A program made the position numbers and the translations under genes. Below, in pieces: positions 20,136 through 32,557 of a DNA stretch of 64,000 bases. Each line of letters starts with the position of its first letter. Position 1 is the stretch's first letter. The stretch is from Immersiella caudata (taxonomy: Eukaryota > Ascomycota > Sordariomycetes > Sordariales > Lasiosphaeriaceae). Below the pieces are notes generated by a model. It ran no database searches, was not told where the DNA came from, and saw only the letters and a list, made by a program, of their open reading frames with translations. Location of the stretch: positions 1,798,001 through 1,862,000 of the forward strand of contig JAULSU010000006.1 in NCBI GenBank assembly GCA_030512335.1, read 5' to 3'.

Positions 20136-22840
20136 CTTCAAGCCCAGCACCGGCGACGGTCGACGTCGCGTTTCGCGTGCTGCTGAGATCAAAGGCGGAA
20201 AATTTTGTTTGGGAAGAAAAATGCCCCCCTCGAATGGGCGATTTTCGAGTCCAAAGGTGGGGAGGGCAGCCGGATGTAAAGGGTCGGGGCGGGCGAGGGG
20301 GTGAAGGAGAAAAGAAAGAGCGGATGTGTTTGGCAGACCGGGCCCTCACATCTCAATTCGCCCGGCAGAACGGCTCTGGCCTGCCAGCCTTGGTTTCTTG
20401 GATTCTGATCGACAAGAGCCGTATGCTAAGACGGGGGTGAGGAGCAATGGCAGGAAGGGCGAGTGTATGGATGGACAAGGCCACGACGCCGTCTTGGAAG
20501 CGCTTGGCCAGCTCAGAAACGGCGCACGGAGGGCAGCGAGGGGGCGGTAGCTAGGTACGGGGGTTTCGGACTGTGGCTCTGCGGGCACCAAGTACCCCTG
20601 TATCGTAGCCAAGCAATTGGGCGCTGCGATTGGCACGTTTCGGAACTAACAGCCGAACAGTTGGTGAACAGAGACGCGGGTGTTCTGCAGCTCTCGCATT
20701 CCAACACGTCTGGACTCTGGATTCAAGCTGGTCTGGAATCTGGAATTGCCCGTGTGACAACAAAGCTAAACAGAGCAACACAGCAATGGAGGCCATGAAC
20801 CTAAGCCAGGGAGCGTGAGGCTGGGCCAAGTTGGGCAGCATCGAAATAGAAAGGGGATCTGTTCAAGAGGCGTTTTGGGGCACACCTGAGACGTTGAAAC
20901 TGTTTTAGCGCCATCATTTGGTTCAAGCAACCCGCGACTCTCAACACCGTCAAGCTGCCCAGAGCGCGCCATTCTGTGGGGATGTGGTTTCAATGCGCAA
21001 CGCGCTGGCGATCCCCTCTGCGCTCTGCACTTTTCACCTGAAGCACGTCATGGCAGTCAATGGGCCTCGCGGGAAGGCGGTAAGCCAGCACAGCAGATGC
21101 CAGCACTGGCTGGAGGCAGCCTGGGAGCGGTCCTTGCCTGTGGCGTAGGGCACTCCAACCAAGACTTGAGCGAGCTATGTCAAAGACCAACGGTTTCTTT
21201 CAGCTTCTGGTTGACGACGAACCCGCTTCCGACAGGTCTTCATCCGAGACGCACGTGGAACTGCTGGAGAGCGGCGTCGGTGGAGCACTCGGGTGGCCAT
21301 CCGAACGAACAAACATCTTTGAGGCTCCATTTGATCCATCGCACGCGAATTTGGTTTCCTGGTTTCCATCACCTCGACCAGGCGGTTCGGATGGGGCAAC
21401 CTGCAACTGTGGCATCGCGCATCTTCGGGGCGCTTGATTTGGGATTCGTCGCTTTTCCAAAAACAATGTTTGGCCGCCGCAGATTGTCGTAGATTATCGC
21501 TCGGCTGCTTCGGAAGATTTGCTCATCATCTAGGGAGTCCCCTGATGCATACCATGATGATTGCCGGTCGAGTGTCAGATGCCAAACGCGACCCTCTTTA
21601 TGTCCTGTCGAGAGGCATTTCGCTGTTCCAGGTCGTGTCTGGTCCATGTCACCAAGTCTTCGGAAGTCCAGAACCGCCTCTATCCAAAGGGGTTTTCTCG
21701 AGATATCTGGCGATTATGGGCTTCAGGAGCCAAGGAAGGAGCAAACCCAATCGTACACTCCAAGCCATTTGAGAGCAAATGGAACCTGGAAAGGTCTGCA
21801 AGGCGTCTTCTTTGCCCACCAGGACACTTGCGTTGTCCAGGGGTAATCGGCTTCGGCTTCGCTGCCCGAAATGGAACTCAGACGCAGACTGTAACAAACC
21901 CTTGCGCAGGTCCCAGCACCACGATGCGGGTAAATGCAAGCCGACGACCCCGACAGCCTTACAGATCCGCCCTGATCTTTTTTTTCCCGAGAACATGTGG
22001 CTTGTTTGTTCTATTGTGCCTCTCGGCTGTTGAGCCGAAGGGCGGGCCTCTCAGAAACATCGGGTAGGTCATTTCGGAGGGAGCAATCGCCAATTGTTTC
22101 GACCACGCGAGACTATTCTCCGAGACCTGGGTATGGGGAGTTTCCTACGAACCCGGGCCAAGCCAGTGTATCCGGAGATGGCTACCTTCGTGCTCTTCTT
22201 CCAGCGAGAGAAAACCTCTTGACGAGAGCACATGGGGCCAATCGAGCGTATACCAAGTCTAGGTTTGCACTGCAACCCCTCGTAATGGACGCACCTCCTT
22301 TAAACTGTGAACGACCTCCTCAAGTTGGGGTGGGCGTAGATTATGATACTGTCGATACAAAGTACTGAGCAGATAATGGGAGACCCTGGGGTTAGCGGGA
22401 TTCGTGAAGTCAACGGGAAATGCTGTGGTTGTGTTGTTCATCATTGCTACCCAATCTCACATCTCGTCAAGGACCCCCTTGGGATGTCGCTTGCTCTGAG
22501 GCAAGCCGCCACCATCACAACATGGCCGAAGTCAATAGAAACGACGTGTCGTTTGAGGACAATGTTGCTTGCCCATTGGCGTTGTTGCGAAGGTGTTCGC
22601 TTGGCTTTTGACAGTTGTAGGTAGAGCATTGTCTACAGTTCGCATGGCGATGACAGCTCTACCTTGTTGGAGATGCTCTGGCCTGTCTTTGACAGCATAT
22701 CCTCAGCGAGTCTCCTGGCCACGGTTCGGCCACTCTAAACAGCAAGGCACGATGGTGGGATTGCGAACCAGATTGTGTTGCTGAGTACCGAAAATTCTGT
22801 CTCGTTTTCCATGCGTGGAACGTAAACAGCAGACGCACGA
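20136..22840. other. Intergenic region between the RING gene and ALF1
   Basis: About 2.7 kb containing the RING promoter and the ALF1 3' UTR. Overlapping open frames of up to 168 codons occur on both strands (for example 21561–22067 plus), with no recognisable motifs or splice structure. No RNA gene or repeat was seen. Confidence 0.5.
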
Positions 22841-24004
22841 TTATATCTCTTCCATATCCTCAAGGTCGTCCATGACGGGATAGTCGCCAACCTCTACCCG
22901 CTCTGGCCTGACGAAAACTCCGCGTTTGAGCTCCGACGGTTCTCCCCAATACCGGCTCTCCCCGATACTTCCGTCGTTCTTGCCGACGGGTTCATCCAAC
23001 TCAACACCAATCCAAGCGCCAATACCGCCCGGAATTTCCTTGACCTCGCCCACATGCCGGACTATGCCTCTTCTTGTGTCATCCTGACCGACCCTGCAGC
23101 GCTTCCCGACGGCGATTCCACGGGACTCGACCTCCTGAGTAATGGCGGCAATCTTGGCTTGCTCGTGACTCGGCGCGTTTGGGTCGAACCGTCCTAATTT
23201 CTGTGACTTCTTCCATGCGAGAACTGAGTCGGTCTTTTTCTCGTATTCCTCTTCTAGGAGCACGTATTTGTCGACACCAACGGCACTTGAGAAGTTGGGT
23301 CTTGCGGACGGGGGCCTAGTATCGATGACCTGCCGATTGTCAGCTAAGACTGTCGAAGTCAAGACATTTCATGTTGAAGAGAAACGCCACTTTGAGACAG
23401 GGGAAATAGTAGTGAGTGAAGACATAAAAGGGAAGTGAATGGACAGTCTGGAAAGTCCTGGGGCAGAGCGCGACATCACAGAACCTCAGAATACTAGCAA
23501 CGGCGATCCTTCAACCCGTTAATAAGAGTCGCAGTTGATAAGCGACATGAAAAGTATCCACGTATCGCACTCCATGTGTGTCCAAAAGTCTCACTCATAG
23601 GCTTCTGTGAGTTTTGGTTGGAGATGTAGAACTGGGCACTGGCCAGCGTCGAAACCATCAGACTCCTCCATCATGACTCCGCGTGACGTCCGACTTCAGG
23701 ACGACTACAAAGACACGCAGTGTATTATGAATCACCAGGAATAAAAGAGTTCTTGAACACTTACGTGCAACTCGGCGTATGGCAGGAGAGGGAAGCTGGA
23801 CAAGTATGTGGTCTCCTCATCCGTGATAGGCACAATGGGGATCTCCGAGTTTGCCGGAGTCTTCAGCGTAATCCTTTGGCAGGAAGGTGGAATTCCAGTG
23901 ATGGGTTCCAGTTTGGCCTTGAACTGAGCGATTGACCATGAGGGGGTGATACGCCGTTCAGACGACGAGTAGTCGGAGATGACGTGTAGAGGAACGTCCG
24001 CCAT
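22841..24004 (-). CDS. ALF1: Tubulin-folding cofactor B (ALF1/TBCB)
   Basis: Two exons on the minus strand: 23765–24004 and 22841–23329; 242 residues. Residues 4–80 form a ubiquitin-like domain that starts MADVPLHVISDYSSSERR. A linker with VIDTRPPSARPNF and EYEKKTDSVLAWKK follows. The CAP-Gly domain covers about 155–225, with GAWIGVELDEPVGKNDGS and RGVFVRPERV. The C-terminus ends in an acidic DLEDMEEI, similar to the tubulin-type tail recognised by CAP-Gly domains. The protein works in the cytoplasm with cofactor E to handle alpha-tubulin during heterodimer assembly. The intron between the two domains is 435 nt (GTAAGT to CTGAC and GGCAG), unusually long here, yet the joined sequence runs straight through the family consensus, so no exon appears to be missing. 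Confidence 0.94.
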
Positions 24005-27000
24005 AGCTCCGTCTTGCTGCTGGGTAAGGGCGGGCAAACAGCGCTCGATAATGGGGAAGACGTTGTAGGCTTGCTTGACGGCTTGCGTGTTTGTGACTTT
24101 GCGGCGGCACCTTCCCTGGAGATAGTTGTTAGCTTGCTGCCTGTCCACCCATTGATGGAGTGGATCCTACAACTGTAACCTAATCCCAACCCTATGACTG
24201 TTCCAGGTAGGTTCTTCCTTGCCGGTTGAAGGATTTGTTGTATTTGGCTGTACGCTGATTTTATCTCCTCTCCTATTCACATGGACAGTGGAGAGGCAGA
24301 ATTCATAAAGCACCACCTCTCAATTTACAAGCACTGCCGGTAAATTGCCAACCTGTATTTGCGACGCCGTAGAATCGTGAAGTTGCGGAAAGAACCGCTG
24401 CCCAGCCACTGCCTGTTGCTCGTCCCACAAGCCTCCCGAGTGGAGTCGCACAGTATGAATAGCACTCGATACCCAACATGGGTGCCTGCCTTTACTAGAT
24501 TTGTTCTGCATTGTTTCGCCGGCTCCCGCTGTCGCACTGCTGTTGCACAAACTCATCAATTTCTGCTTCTGGACGCCATGTGTACATGATGCTGTCCCAT
24601 ACAAGCACATGATTCCAATATGCTTCAGACATCAAGTCTCTCTGTTCATCAAATTCCTAGGAGCAGTTTGCCCACCCGTTTGCAAGGTCGTCACGGCAAG
24701 GGGAGAGGCTGCTTTGCTCCCTTCAGACCTAAGCCTATGTGGCCAATTAACTACTCTACCCGTGAGCCTTCGGATGACAGCCAGGCGGTCGGCTCTGGTC
24801 TCCATTGGGCCGCTCTGTTTGCAGTCCCCGTCAAGGAACCGTGTCATTGGAACTCGGTTGCATACTCTCTCGGCAGCCAGGCGCGATCAGCCTCAAAAGC
24901 CCACGGAAAGCAGAGGTCAAACGGCACCTAGTGAGACCATTGGCCAGCGTCCCTTCGGCCGCCTGCTTGCAAGGCACGCATCTCACAGGAGCACCGGAGG
25001 CCACGCCAACAATGGTGTGTCGTCAGTTTTCTGATGGATGCCTCACACCCTTCACCTGGCCATTGGCTCCAAATGCCCAATGTCGATGCCCGAATCCACA
25101 TCCCGCGATTCGGCACAAGCACCTCTCGCCAGTCTTTCCGATGCAAACGGACGGACGATAGGTGAAACACACATTGAAGGTTCGCTGCAGGTCCTAGTGA
25201 CAAGTCATTCTTCTCTCTGTACCCCCTACTAGGGCCAAGCTTCCCCATCGGGCTATCCACGCTACCCTTCGAGACACCCGCTGAGCGGCAAGGCTACCGC
25301 AACCAGCCGAGAAACGCCTTTTATTAGCCACATCCTCAAATGCCATTGTCCCTCATCTTTCCGAGCTGGTCTCCACCCCCTGCGAAGCCAACACCCACGA
25401 GACTTGGAAGAAGCAATGGCGGTCTCTGAATCTGGAATTGGGCACCCGAGACGAACGCACAGTCCGCACCAGTTCGTCATGCCGACTGGCGTGTTTCTTG
25501 CTCTTGCAGTTCGGGAAGGAGAGGGATTGTCATCCCGCCGTTGCATTGCTCAGTTTCGCTCTGCGCTGTCAAAACACGACAAGGACATGGCCTCGACATT
25601 ATCTGTCGGGCAACAGATGATATGCATGCTTGCAACCCAAGATCTGGTCTCTGCCGTTCACCGCCACGTTGGGTTGCCGGACAATCTCTTGTCTGTCGAA
25701 TTCCGCAGTTATGGGGCTGGAGGCGGGAAGTCGTCATTTTTGACCGGGTTTCTGGCCAGAAACTTGGGGAGTGTGTCTAGTGGGCGGGCCGTGGGGTACA
25801 TGGCGCGCATGAGGCGCTTTTTGGGCTAACACCACCTCCATCGCCCAGCAGCATCACGGATGGTCGAGATGCGATTTCCCTTTACCGCCATCGCTGTCTC
25901 CGGAGGACAGACCAGTGCAGTGGCGCCACAACCGGCTAAGAGCTCCGTGACGTCTTTTCAAGGTCACTCTGACACGGTATCTGGAGGTTGCGTTACTTGT
26001 CTTCGCCGCCGGCGCCTTGCCAGCAGCCACCAACCGGCGACAAGTACATTGTGCACCATACGTAGTGCCCTTGGAGATACACACCGATTTGTTCCGCCGG
26101 GAATCAGCGTACACCAAAGGTATTCAGAGACGGCGGATGCGGCGCACAGGGCCAAGCCGCATGCAAGGCCAGCAAAGTCGCTCACGGCAGCTGGGAGGGT
26201 TTTTATGACACCTCTGAGTGGTCCACAGCGACCTGCCGGATGGACCGCGACGCTGTCCAATGGCTTGGGGAAGCATTGGACAAACGAAGAAGCTAACGAT
26301 ATCGAGACCACATCGCTCGATCCCATAGGTTCAGACGACCCCGAGGAGTAAAGGCGAAGAAAACGACACACATGCAGTTCATCTCACTTGACTTGGACTT
26401 AGCGAACAGTTTGATACCCCAGTTCGCGAAACAGTGGGCTGCCGAGAAATCCATATTTAAAGGTCGTCCTGTCACCGTCACGTCAACGCAAACGCCTATA
26501 TGAAGTCATGCCGGTTATGCTATGGGTTCTCCCAGCACAAAAGTCGGTTGACCGAGGACCAGCAAACGAAGGATGCCGGGAGGGCACTCGTTGCTTTGTT
26601 CGGGCATCAACAGCGAAACAAGCCGACAACGATCTGCCGGCACCCCACGTCGTTTCCCTCGGCTCCCCTGACCGTTCGCTGCTTCGTCACCGGTCAGTCA
26701 CGCGCTCCGTCTCTTGCGCAATAGTTTGAGCCTGCTCATAACCTGCCCCGCGCTTCTATGTTGGTGCCTATATCCCTGCTCATCTGTCGCTTCGATACAC
26801 ACCTACTGCGAGTATGCGCTTCCTTCTGAGCCCACATGTCCGTATCCTCGAAGGACATGCGAGACATGCGCCAGGCCCCGGCCGCTCACGACGCCGGGAG
26901 CATGATAGCAAAAATCAGGCTCATATCCGGATACCCACGGTGTGGGACTTGGGATTTACAGCAAGGACAACAGCTTGGCTGAAGAAGGTAGGTGACTCTC

Positions 27001-28439
27001 TGGGAACGGGACGTGGGGATAATATTGGTCGCATATCCCGGTGGGTTGAGCGGGGCCACTCCGGTCTGGCGCATAGTTCTCGGCTGCGTTGGGGCCGCGA
27101 ACAGTTGCCCTCACGACAGGCGAGAAATGATCGACGTGGAGGTGGGCTCAGACCGATTTACTGTACGAAGGTCAGCCACAAGAGGCAGCGGGACGGAGAC
27201 GAGGGTGTCTGGGGTTGGCCATGCGCCAGCTGCGAGGGGTCAATCGTGGCTCATCATGGATGGCGAACGCCTGGCAGCCATTACGCAGGTTTTCGATTCC
27301 ACACCGATGGCTCTCAGATCGTAGGGAGTAGAGCCCCGAGGGGGGAGACGCGATTCATGATCGACCAGCCGAGGGCGCTGTTCCGCAGCAGTTGGCAGCC
27401 CTGATCCTGGTGCGGGGGGGGAAGGACGGTGCGGAGGGCGAGCTGACCGCCAGTTCGTTGGATATTCAGGCGGGCGAAAAGCAGCACGTTCGACCTGGGA
27501 TGAATCTCCGGCCGGCATTGACAAAGCCAACGCTGCGCCGCCGCTTCCAGCGCAGGAGCCCATTGATGGCTCGCACATTGACAATCCATTGTTGCGCGGT
27601 GTTTGGTCGACAACCCCGCCAAACAACGGACAGCCAGGCGGCATCTGACAAAAATTGTGCGATGTGGGCTAGCCAGCGACAAGTTCCGAACGCACAGACA
27701 GTCGAGTCCCCGAGCGGCTGTTTGGATTTTGTCACTGTGGGTTCGGCGACGGTGACGCTGGGCGTGGCTTTTTGCGCGCTGTCGGCCGTCAACGATGACC
27801 TCCCCTGTCGTCTCGTAATGGCCATGTTGCAACGGTTTGGCCAAGATCAGTTGAACCTCTTGCTGTTAGGGGCTCAATGCTCCCCGATCCATCATGCAGG
27901 CTATGCTTGGAGCGCCAAACCGCCAACCCCTAGCATCCAGTGTTGCATCGATACTGGGGCGTCCGGTTAGGATCCGGCAGGCGAACAGACGCAATCTCGA
28001 ACTCACATTTTGCGCACAGAGGATCGGGATAAAGCCAGAGTTCCCCAGAGAACGATCAGCGACGCCTGCACACCTTTTGGGGCGGCCACGCTCCCAAAGC
28101 GGCTGATATCACATTGACGGCACAGGATCTGGGGCTCTCCTGGGGCTCGCCGGGGGCTCAGCCAAAACCATGTGCTACCCGGGCCGGACCACAGATGCGA
28201 ACCGGACGGTCGGCGTTTCTGGGTAGAGGGCGGATCGAAGCGAAGCCCAGGCTGCGCGCCGCTCCTTTTGTCCTGTGTGTCTGTGTGTGTGTGCGGACTC
28301 CTTTTCCTAGGCTTACTGCAATAAGTGCCTCCCTTGGTCCGTGGCCTCGCGTGGGCGGGGATGGCGGCAAGGAGCGAACCCTCGCCGTGGCATTGTCGCC
28401 CGGTCCGATCTGGCTCCTTGTGATGCACGGCGCCAGATA

Positions 28440-28463
28440 TGGGTAATGGGTAATGGGTAATGG
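28440..28463 (+). repeat. Short tandem GGGTAAT repeat
   Basis: Three consecutive GGGTAAT units followed by a partial GGG. The unit resembles but differs from the fungal telomere hexamer TTAGGG, so it is an interstitial microsatellite rather than telomere sequence. Confidence 0.7.
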
Positions 28464-29412
28464 GCTGCTTCAGTCTGGGGCTCCGCATTCATCGGCTGAA
28501 CCAAACTTCGAGTCCCTGTCTCGCAGGCCAAGCCGCGAGCCGGCTTGGAAGAACACACGATGTTAGCCGTCGCATCGAAACCAAACCACCAGGGTCGCAA
28601 ACATCGGAGGAGGAATCTCAAATGGGGATGGCCCATTTGCTGCGCTCTTCCCCTCACCGTTCGCGAACCCACCTTGCAAGCCCACTCTTCAGACTCCGAT
28701 CAAGCTCCAGGCATTTGCAGAAGCAGTTTCAAACTGCTCCGCCCATGCAACTTTGCCCTATTTCGGCCACTCATCTCGCCATCGCTGTCCCTTTGCGTCC
28801 TTCCCACGTCGCTGGTCATGTCGTGGAAGCGTTCTGCTTGTCTCTGCCCTGCCGCGGTTTGGGAGATGCAGATGCAGAGAGACTTGGCTGACGCCCGGCC
28901 CTGTCCTGCACCTCCCGCCAGTTCCCTTCTGCGCGCAAGTCCCGGTCTACCGCCAGATCGCGTGAGGCGGTGGGCGGCTGCCAGGCTGCCGAGGGGAGGT
29001 TTACGCAGTAAGAAAAAAAGTCGAGGAAGAGCAAAAAAAAATAACCTGTTGGCCCTAAACCGGTCGAGCCCAACTTCGCAAGACGTCTTACCGAGTTTCG
29101 ACCCGACCGGCTGCGGTGACCACCACCAGCTCGGCCATGGGGTTTCGCCCTCACCTGTTTCTTCAAGACGTGATCCGCCTTCCCCTGGGCTTGGCCACCA
29201 CTGATGATTTGCTTCATCGACAAGGCGTGTTGCGGGAGGGAACCCAGCGCTGCCAACGTAACCAAACAGGTCGTCGTCAAAGAGGGCTGTGGTGTTCTCC
29301 TGCGCAGCTTATGCATGAATTCGTGGTCATACTGTCCTGGTCCATAGCTACTGTCGGTTCGCCAGCTTCAATCATCATGGTTCGGTATTGGGTTCGTACC
29401 GTTTCTTCTCAG

Positions 29413-29435
29413 CCCCCCCCCCCCCCCCCCCCCCC
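29413..29435 (+). repeat. Run of 23 C
   Basis: Twenty-three consecutive C, then G and CCC. The exact length is likely to vary or to contain sequencing error. It lies in the gene-free region about 1.6 kb upstream of the Myb gene. Confidence 0.8.
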
Positions 29436-30865
29436 GCCCACCGAGCAGACCCCTCCATCAAAACTACGTCAATGGGCAGTCTGCGATTGGGCCAAGATGG
29501 GTGGTACCTTTTCTGCTCGAGGGGCGTAGGCTCCGGGACTTCTCTCCTCCTGCTCCTGCTCCTCCCTCATCAGCGTTGCGCTGCTCTCCACCCGGGAGCG
29601 GATAGGGGAATTAGGGGAAGGTTCCATGTTATCCTTGGGGGGGGGAGAGGGGAGTTGCCTGACGACAAGAGCCAGGTGCCTATCCTGCGCATCAAGCAGC
29701 AGCAGCTAGTGTCGGCTCTTGACCGCGCAGCTGTCGCGACGGCCATCCGCAACCGAAGTTGCGCAGTCCGTTCCGAAGCACGGCGGACGCCTCCCCTCGC
29801 TCGAGGTTGCCGATACCTCCCCTACAACGAAAGTACGATCCGTATCTGACAGGCCATGCTACCTTGCCGGTGCGTTTGGCAGGCAAAACATGGGTGCCGA
29901 CCCTGGCCCTTTGCTTCCGGAGGCTGCCCAGGCCCTATGCAAAGGGCAGAAGGCCATTGAGACCTCAGATCCTTACCATGACATTCAAGCAAGCCCTGGT
30001 CTCGCACATCCACAGCCCTTGTTTCTGTTTCCTTTCCCACAATTCTCCACACTCGGGTTGAGCACACGCCCCTCGCCCACACACCCCCTCCCGGTCGCCA
30101 TGTTGTCTGGCCGCGCCCATCTACACCACTACACCCAGTCGTCTGTACAGTCCCGGATGGCTGCCGTTTTGTCCTGTTCTTAGTATTCATCTTTAAAGCC
30201 GTCCTCCTCGTCCTGGTTGTAGCTTTCGGCCGCGACCCGGACCCTGGTTCTGTCCCCCCACTACGCTCAGCTGCTTGAACAGGCACACCGTCATCGACAA
30301 GCTACAAATTTTTCTTTGCCTCTTTTTCTCATCCTCCTCCGTACACAGTACCTCACTTCTTGCCAGGTGTGTTCTGCAGGAGCGCGTTGCTGCCGGCGCT
30401 GTCCTGCCTCCTTCTCCCGTCCTGTCCGCCGCCTCCGTCCCGCTGCTGGAGGGGACTGTGACTATGGAAAGCTCGCTCTCTCTTGTCCTCAGGCACCTTG
30501 TTAGCAAACTAGCTTGACCGACGTACCCTTCCGCCGGCGCTCCCAATCCTCTGCTGTTCGCCTCATCAACTCAGCTTATCCCCGTCTATTGGTTGGGCGG
30601 GTACCTGGGGCGGCGCCAATCATGTTGATTTGACCCTGCAAAAACACGAGCCACGCCTTGTTGAAAGCTCCTTCTTCAGCTGCCCGTCCCGGAAGCTTGC
30701 TGTCTCACTCGGTAGAAAGATACCCCTTTAATCCTGCCCTGCCTACGCGCCTCTCGAAGCTTCAAAGACCCCCGAGCCCCGAGCTACGAGCCCCGTCTTC
30801 ACACCCCCCCCCCTTCCCCGACCTCCTCAACGATATTCCTCTTGGAGAGACCGGTATATTAAAAG

Positions 30866-30898
<33 letters not shown>
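30866..30898 (+). repeat. TAC trinucleotide repeat, eleven units
   Basis: Eleven perfect TAC units, followed by imperfect TTAC and TAC copies. It lies about 170–200 bases upstream of the Myb coding sequence, probably in its leader or promoter. Confidence 0.8.
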
Positions 30899-30900
<2 letters not shown>

Positions 30901-31068
30901 ACTACCGCCGCTACTTACTCCTGATCCTGTCATCACCACGACAGCCGCCCTTGCACACGCACACACACGCACGCACGCACACCAGTCGCTCGTTGCGCCG
31001 TCTACCACGGCCAAAGCTACCCCGTCGACGAGCTGGACCGAGAAAGGCTCAAGCCTTTCACCATCAAA

Positions 31069-32557
31069 GTGTCATCACAGACTCTCTTCGGGGAACGGCA
31101 GATCCCAACGAGGGCGCGCAGCTTTGGCGCCCATGATCCTGGTGCCCTTTTAGGCAAAGTCCAGCGAGACACCGTCATCGTGGATATCGCCTCCCTCCTC
31201 AAGAGCTCCGACTCAAATGAGTCCTCGGCACCTCCCACATACCATACGCCGACGACCTCTGTGCCATCCTCGGCCGCGGTGGCGGCGTCCCGGGGCGGAC
31301 CACCACCGGCACCCTTCGCCGTAACACCTCCCGCCCTGCCTTCTCCGCGAGCCGGCCCCGTGGGCGGACATCCCCCTCCTCCGCTTGGGGCCTTCAGCGG
31401 TCCCACGGCTGCCAGTCTCAGCCAAATCGCCGCCACAGCGTCCGGCCCCGGATCGCGGCCCGGGAGCGGCAGCAGCGGGAAGCGCAGCATGCCGCCGCAC
31501 ACGTCTGAGTCGCCGGCCAAGAAGCAGAGCAAGTGGTCGCCCGAGGAGGATGCCTTGATCATCGAGCTCCGGGGGAGCGGGATGAAATGGGACGACATCT
31601 CCAAGCGCTTGCCCGGCCGGAGCTCCATCAGCTGCCGCCTCCACTACCAGAACTACCTCGAGCGCCGCAGCGAGTGGGATGAAGAGCGCAAGAACAAGCT
31701 TGCGCGGCTGTACGAAAGGTGAGTGCGACTTTGATTTTTCCCGACTGCAAGCAGCTGCAGCCCCTGACGTTCAACTGGCGGGGACCGCTTGCTAATCGAC
31801 CCGCAGGTTCAAACCCGAGATGTGGGCTAAAGTCGCCGAAGAAATGCAAGTGCCATGGCGCGCCGCCGAGGCAATGCACTGGCAGCTCGGCGAGGCGGAC
31901 ATGGCGAGACGCGCCGGTGTCATTCCCTTCTCCCTCAACATGACGGGCACCGAGGCCCAAGGCCCGCAAAGACTGTCCCCCTCGAGGGGACACCACCACT
32001 CTCAATCCCAAGGCAGCATACCGCGCGACGTCTCCGGCATGCCCTCTCCGCGATACGGCCGCGGCCCAGCCACGCCCCTGATTCCGCCTCCACTTCCGCC
32101 AGGCGGCCGCCCCTTGGCCGCTCGTCGCGAAAGCGTGCCTCCGAGGCCCCCCTATGGGCACCCGCCCGATCCAAACGAACTTGGGTACGGGATGCCGGGA
32201 CCTGGCTTCGGCCTTGCGCCGATCCAAACCGCCAATGTTGGCCATGGTCGGGGTGGCTTGCTTCCGAGCGTGGCAGAGCTGACGACTGGGGTTAGTCCTT
32301 ACAGCACGCCCGCCTATTCTGTTGGCGTCCCGAGCCAGAGCCCCGTCCACAGCGCGACTGCGAGCCCTGGTCCTCTTCTGCCTTCCATGTCTGCTTATCC
32401 GCCTCTAGAGCCGCCGAGTTCGAAGCGGCGAGCCAGCCCTGACTCGGGCTCTCGCGAAAGCAGCCGACGTCGACACCTTCATCCACGTCAAGAGGAACAC
32501 GACTCTCCTGGGTTGCCACCGATGCGTCATGGCCGCGGGCATCGACAAGAGCCGTGA
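31069..32557 (+). CDS. Two-repeat Myb/SANT DNA-binding protein; start codon unresolved
   Basis: Two exons: about 31069–31718 and 31807–32557; roughly 466 residues counted from 31069. Numbered that way, Myb repeat 1 is at 155–197 (KWSPEEDALIIELRGSGMKW) and repeat 2 at about 203–247 (EWDEERKNKLARLYERF onward). The intron falls inside repeat 2 and splices in frame. The remainder is disordered, rich in Pro, Ser and Gly, with a basic segment SSKRRAS near the end. It is presumably a nuclear transcription regulator; its targets are unknown. The N-terminal part with DTVIVDIASLLK looks conserved, but there is no in-frame ATG between the upstream stop at 30922–30924 and 31489. Position 31069 is a GTG, and a CTG in fair context lies at 31033. 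Either a first exon lies upstream beyond an intron, or initiation is non-AUG, or the protein starts at 31489 and keeps only the Myb part. Confidence 0.75.

Larger units (their letters stand above)
24005..31068. other. Seven-kilobase gene-free region between ALF1 and the Myb gene
   Basis: This is the longest stretch without a supported gene. Both flanking genes are transcribed outward, so it contains two promoters. Open frames of 100–220 codons occur on both strands and overlap freely, but none shows a domain, signal peptide or coherent splice pattern. Simple repeats are present: three GGGTAAT units near 28440–28460, 23 C at 29413–29435, eleven TAC at 30866–30898, and an AC/GC-rich run at 30954–30981. 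CT-rich sequence at about 30307–30350 may mark the Myb transcription start. Confidence 0.5.

Noticed and set aside
25404..27970. Plus-strand frames of 140–196 codons in the gene-free region
   Set aside because: They have no recognisable domains, signal peptides or matching splice sites, and equally long frames occur on the opposite strand.
28440..28463. Interstitial telomere repeat
   Set aside because: The unit is GGGTAAT, not TTAGGG or CCCTAA, and only three copies are present.
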